A stretch of DNA of 64,000 nucleotides from Halichondria panicea. Its lineage: Eukaryota; Porifera; Demospongiae; Suberitida; Halichondriidae. Position numbers and translations under genes: made by a program. The stretch is from positions 5,173,626 to 5,237,625 of the forward strand of contig NC_087391.1 of NCBI RefSeq assembly GCF_963675165.1. The letters run 5' to 3'. Under the pieces are notes generated by a model that made no database searches, was not told the origin of the DNA, and saw nothing but the letters and a program-made list of their open reading frames with translations. Positions within the stretch are counted from its first letter, which is position 1. The number at the start of each line of letters is the position of its first letter. Positions 60,701-64,000 of the stretch are shown in pieces.

Positions 60701-63389
60701 AGCATTCATACGCAATACAACCCGGCCTTTTCACCTCACTTGAAATTATTAGTGAAACATAAATCAACGATTACAGTGTACACACCACACTTATTGTCTA
60801 TAGGCCCTGTACACTAGTCTATACACTTGAGGTCAATTAGAGTAGCATTTTTTTGTATAACTCACAAGGTCACTGGAGTGGTCCCCTCTCACGGCTGAGC
60901 AGCTCAGGGAGAGTACAGTGCCAGAGGGTGAGAACAGTCCAACCAGACCACAATAGCATCTCTGCAGCACATGGAGAAACAAAATCGTTACAATTATTGT
61001 GTCAAATTGAAATGCTAGCTAGCTCTTATTAAACTGACGTTGTCACTAAGAGGGTCGAAGGTCAAACTAGCAACAGCTGTCACTGACGGAACCACATCAC
61101 TCGAGGGCAATGGGTCTAAGAAATGATTCTGATATTTGCACACACACACAAGCTTGCAAGAGAGAGAGTACACACACACATACACACACACGCACGCACG
61201 CACACACACACACTAATTGACTGACCTCTGAGGTCAATACTGTCGACTAGTTCCAGTGTAGTGGCAGCAAACAAAAGGAGGTGTGTGTGCGTTACCGCTA
61301 GCATAGCGGGTGGAGCCTGAAGCACCTCCCTACAGGTGCATATACGTATAGTATGCAATAGCACACAAAAATAAGTTTCACCTCATGTGATCCACAGAGC
61401 TAGCTGTATGTAGGGAGGGTTCATAGTTAAAATGTTCAGAGGGTGGAGGGGTACAGTACTGAAGAGTTAATATAACCGGCCCAGCGTCGACAGTGGGTAT
61501 GCCTTCAGTCACATGATCTTGAGGCTGCTGCCATGATGCCACACTACTGACAGTGGTACTCACTACAGCATCTAGAAAAGTAATAATTCATGACAAATAC
61601 GTACTTTCAGTAAATCGATTAATTGTTCACTCACCAATTTCTGACACTGTTTTCTTTGACTTCATTCTCTCTGTTTCCTTGGAGACATTGCACTTGAGTA
61701 AGCAGCGATAACCACCATCCTCTGACAAGTCAAACACTCTCATCTATAAAACAGGTATGAATTTGATGTTATTGGAATAGGTGTTTTTAATACGTACAAA
61801 AATGTATATGGCACAGGGATTCTTTCAGTCGCCATAACTTGAGTTCTGTCCATCCAATTTCACTGGTTTTATGATTTTCTGAAAGCTTAGAAAGATACCT
61901 TTCAAATGGTACCATCAATGTTCAGATTTGGGCGATCAAAGAATTTGCTAATTTCACCAAAACCATGGATTATAGCCCATGGTCCAAGGGCGAAAAATGA
62001 GAAATTATGTCCTAACCAAATTTTGGATTTTCCAACACATTACTTGAAAGGTCTCTTTCTAAGCTTTCAGAATATCACAAAATCATTGAACAGAACTAAA
62101 GTTATGACCTTTCGAACTAAGTTGCACATGAATCATTTCCGAAAAAATGATATGTGGGACTTAAGTCAACTCACCACACCATCTGCAGAGCCGGTGGCCA
62201 TCACAGGACGCTCGCTACTGATGGTCAGACAGAGGAATGGTGAGGCTACAGTTGGGGAGGGGGTGGTCAAGCAGTAGAATGTCTGCAATGGTGGCCTACC
62301 TGATACCACTGCCGACTGATAGAGCAGACAAGAGCTCTGAAGGTCCCATACCTAAACAGGTAAAATATTACATTACAGTTTGTAATACAATTATAATTAT
62401 ATGAGACCACATTTTAGAAACTAAACATTATTACATGGACCAGGAGCATGCTCCGGCATGGACCAAGACAGCTATAGGTGTAATTCATAATTGACTTCTG
62501 AATTGTTTGGGCAGCTACTTGAGCTGTATAGACGTGTACCTTAAAGGTTCTGTCTTCAGAGACTGAGACAATGCTCCTGTGTCGATGATGGGGGGAGAAA
62601 CTGGCACAAGTGACAGCTGCACTGTGACCCACCAAAGTCGTGTCCAACTCAAATATCTGTACAAATATATTTATAGCAATCTGCTAATTAAGAGATACTC
62701 TTTTTCTGTCTGGTATGTTTATCAACCATTACAAAGGAAGAACGGGGGAGACAGTGAGGGTTGTATGTCCAATAGTATAATGCATGTTGAAAATTTAAAG
62801 GCGTACCTGGATGTTACAGATGATGACCTCTTGTCCCTTGCAGACGGCCAGGTATTGTAGGTCTTCACTGAATGTCACATGATGCACTAAACCTCCTTGT
62901 AACGGCGCACACGACAACTGATGAGAGGAGCTGACCCCTCCTACAAGCACAGTACGATAACATGGCTTGAGATAATTCATAAATTGAGAGGTAGCTTTAA
63001 AATAGCCAGTGACATACTGTGTTCACTGAGGCACTCTTCAATATTCCACAGCAGTACAGCGTCTGTAGATACGGAGCAGAGGAGGGCAGAGCTTGTTGCT
63101 ATTGGTGACTCGGAGAATGACAACAGGGTGACTGCCTCGTAATGACCTCTCAGCACAACACTCTGCAACTTAAAAAATTTATACGATTTGCAAAAATAAA
63201 AATAGTCGACTCTATTATTTATATCCAACCCACCTCTCCAGTGTTCTGCTTGTTAGGTTCTAACACGCAATGGAGGTGGATGTCACTGTTGGTAGCTGTA
63301 GCCACCACCAGCTCCCTCCTGCACAGGCCCAGAGCTAGAGGACCTCCGGGGTTGCAGCTGGAGAGGGTGGACACGAGTTCTGGGTCCAT
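57724..63389 (-). CDS. WDR27: WD repeat protein 27, 22 exons
   Basis: WDR27 is a two-propeller WD protein of poorly known function. Exons in transcript order (first ends at 63389): 63234-63389, 63018-63168, 62807-62940, 62540-62656, 62175-62351, 61635-61743, 61382-61571, 61226-61329, 61039-61115, 60866-60961, 60626-60669, 60467-60573, 60290-60362, 60109-60183, 59734-59927, 59294-59457, 59035-59171, 58889-58986, 58490-58611, 58315-58412, 57835-58036, 57724-57774. Phases agree throughout: 2676 nt, about 891 residues (human about 827). Diagnostic stretches: VVLRGHYEAVTLLSF, SEDRTFKVWDLQSS, KSKVKSSGYTDAP, QREYPVD, AQFYYLDRFLLLATS, MSAINDFHSYIVLVAGSNR, AYDLYLTAAVTDGIKLWD, TFSPCGRFIATGSEDKCAYV. The ATG chosen (MDPELVS) is the first in frame. 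The dispersed repeat copy at 61826-62130 lies in one intron. Confidence 0.92.
61826..62130. repeat. Dispersed fold-back repeat, copy 2 (WDR27 intron)
   Basis: Shares TTGCTAATTTC, ACCATGGATTATAGCCCATG, GTCCAAGGGCGAAAAATGA and GAAAGGTCTCTTTCTAAGCT with the copy at 39472-39790. CCATGGATTATAGCCCATGG forms the palindromic centre. Confidence 0.8.
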
Positions 63390-63687
63390 TCTGAGCCAGT
63401 AAGCAGTGTCTAAGCGTGATTCAAACACTGTCAGAAAGAGCCATTGCCATGTGGGCTCTCTAAAGGGGGGCGTGCCTCAAAGGTAGTCTCAAGGGTTTTC
63501 CCCTGCCAAGAGAAGAAAGGTGGGTGGAGCTGGTTTAAAACACTCCTCAGGGTGGAGCCGCGGGTTGCTAAGAATTGCACAATATCGCCCTTTGACCTCT
63601 CTATAACAACTGCATGTACGTAAAGCTAGCTGTGCATAAACTCACACCCTATTTTACAAGTGAATATAACAGCTTAGAGACCCAGCT
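63390..63687. promoter_or_regulatory. Divergent promoter region, WDR27 / acidic protein gene
   Basis: 298 bp separate the WDR27 start from the next plus-strand start. No TATA box is evident. Compact head-to-head spacing like that of TRPT1/SLC35C1. Confidence 0.45.
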
Positions 63688-63903
63688 ATGGACGGAGAGG
63701 ACTACCGAGCAGGCTCTGCAGACTCTGAGAACGGCTCGGACAACAGCTACGTTGATGTGAGCCGTGACGACGTCCCTGAGAGTGACCCACTCTCTGTGGA
63801 TGAGGTTGAACTGGTGGAGGACGTCGTTGGGCCGTCTGGGGACGACAGTGAGGATATATACGGGGACAATGGAGAGCAAGATGAGACATTGAGCAAAGAA
63901 GAG
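63688..63903 (+). CDS. Unrecognised acidic protein, first exon (partial)
   Basis: ATG at 63688 opens 72 codons rich in Asp, Glu and Ser (MDGEDYRAGSADSENGSDNS, then DDVPESDPLSVDEVELVEDV), ending KEE before a GTAAAT donor at 63904. The rest lies beyond the window. The composition suggests a disordered acidic N-terminus of a nuclear or regulatory protein. I cannot name the family from this exon. The frame can be read on for 15 more codons past the donor, so a shorter one-exon product is not excluded. Confidence 0.5.
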
Positions 63904-64000
63904 GTAAATTTCCTCTTACTTTGGAAGGCCACCATACAACAACTTTAGTTATATTTATATGGTGTGCCCATACTTAAATAAGTACCTGATGGTGCTATAA

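Noticed and set aside
62294..62305. Apparent GTAGGC donor within the WDR27 exon 62175-62351
   Set aside because: Reading straight through keeps the frame (VVSGRPPLQTF), and no matching acceptor precedes the next block, so no intron is placed there.

Overview
This is nuclear DNA of an animal. Genes are split by many short GT-AG introns, and the protein families are animal-type: MAPKBP1/WDR62, protein kinase D, WDR27, the GDP-fucose transporter and tRNA 2'-phosphotransferase. The dense packing, many small inverted-repeat transposons and abundant CA/GT microsatellites suggest a marine invertebrate. A demosponge is my best guess, but the sequence does not prove it.

Layout. 1-1825: a 32-bp minisatellite, then the last two exons of POLR1C (RNA polymerase I/III subunit RPAC1), + strand. 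1951-3731: a small secreted, probably membrane-anchored TIMP/NTR-like protein, +. 4017-41612: one large minus-strand gene, a MAPKBP1/WDR62 orthologue that I assemble from 31 exons. 43705-52681: protein kinase D in 16 exons, +. 52904-55522: TRPT1 in 7 exons, -. 55839-57603: SLC35C1 in 5 exons, +. 57724-63389: WDR27 in 22 exons, -. 63688 onward: first exon of an unrecognised acidic protein, +. All proposed exon chains keep reading frame and splice phase. They come from reading the sequence only, so single boundaries may be off by a few bases.

The most unusual part is 7537-35251, a single 27.7-kb intron of the MAPKBP1 gene. It falls inside a WD repeat: the exon ending at 35252 and the exon starting at 7536 join in phase to restore a conserved WD-repeat sequence. 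On the opposite strand this intron holds a tandem array of an unfamiliar four-exon family. There are eight intact copies (A, B, D, E, G, H, I, J), two disrupted copies (C, F) and one orphan last exon (K). Each encodes a long cytoplasmic N-terminal tail rich in tyrosine motifs (YEEI-type SH2 ligands, N-x-A-Y/NPxY-type motifs, Y-E-N-V), then four predicted membrane helices and a short C-tail. The layout looks like a membrane scaffold for phosphotyrosine signalling. D to K alternate as two subtypes (D-E, F-G, H-I, J-K), so the recent duplication unit is a gene pair.

The intron and its surroundings hold several non-autonomous DNA transposon families, including one Mutator-like element with a 9-bp target duplication, and an uninterrupted 559-bp CA repeat.
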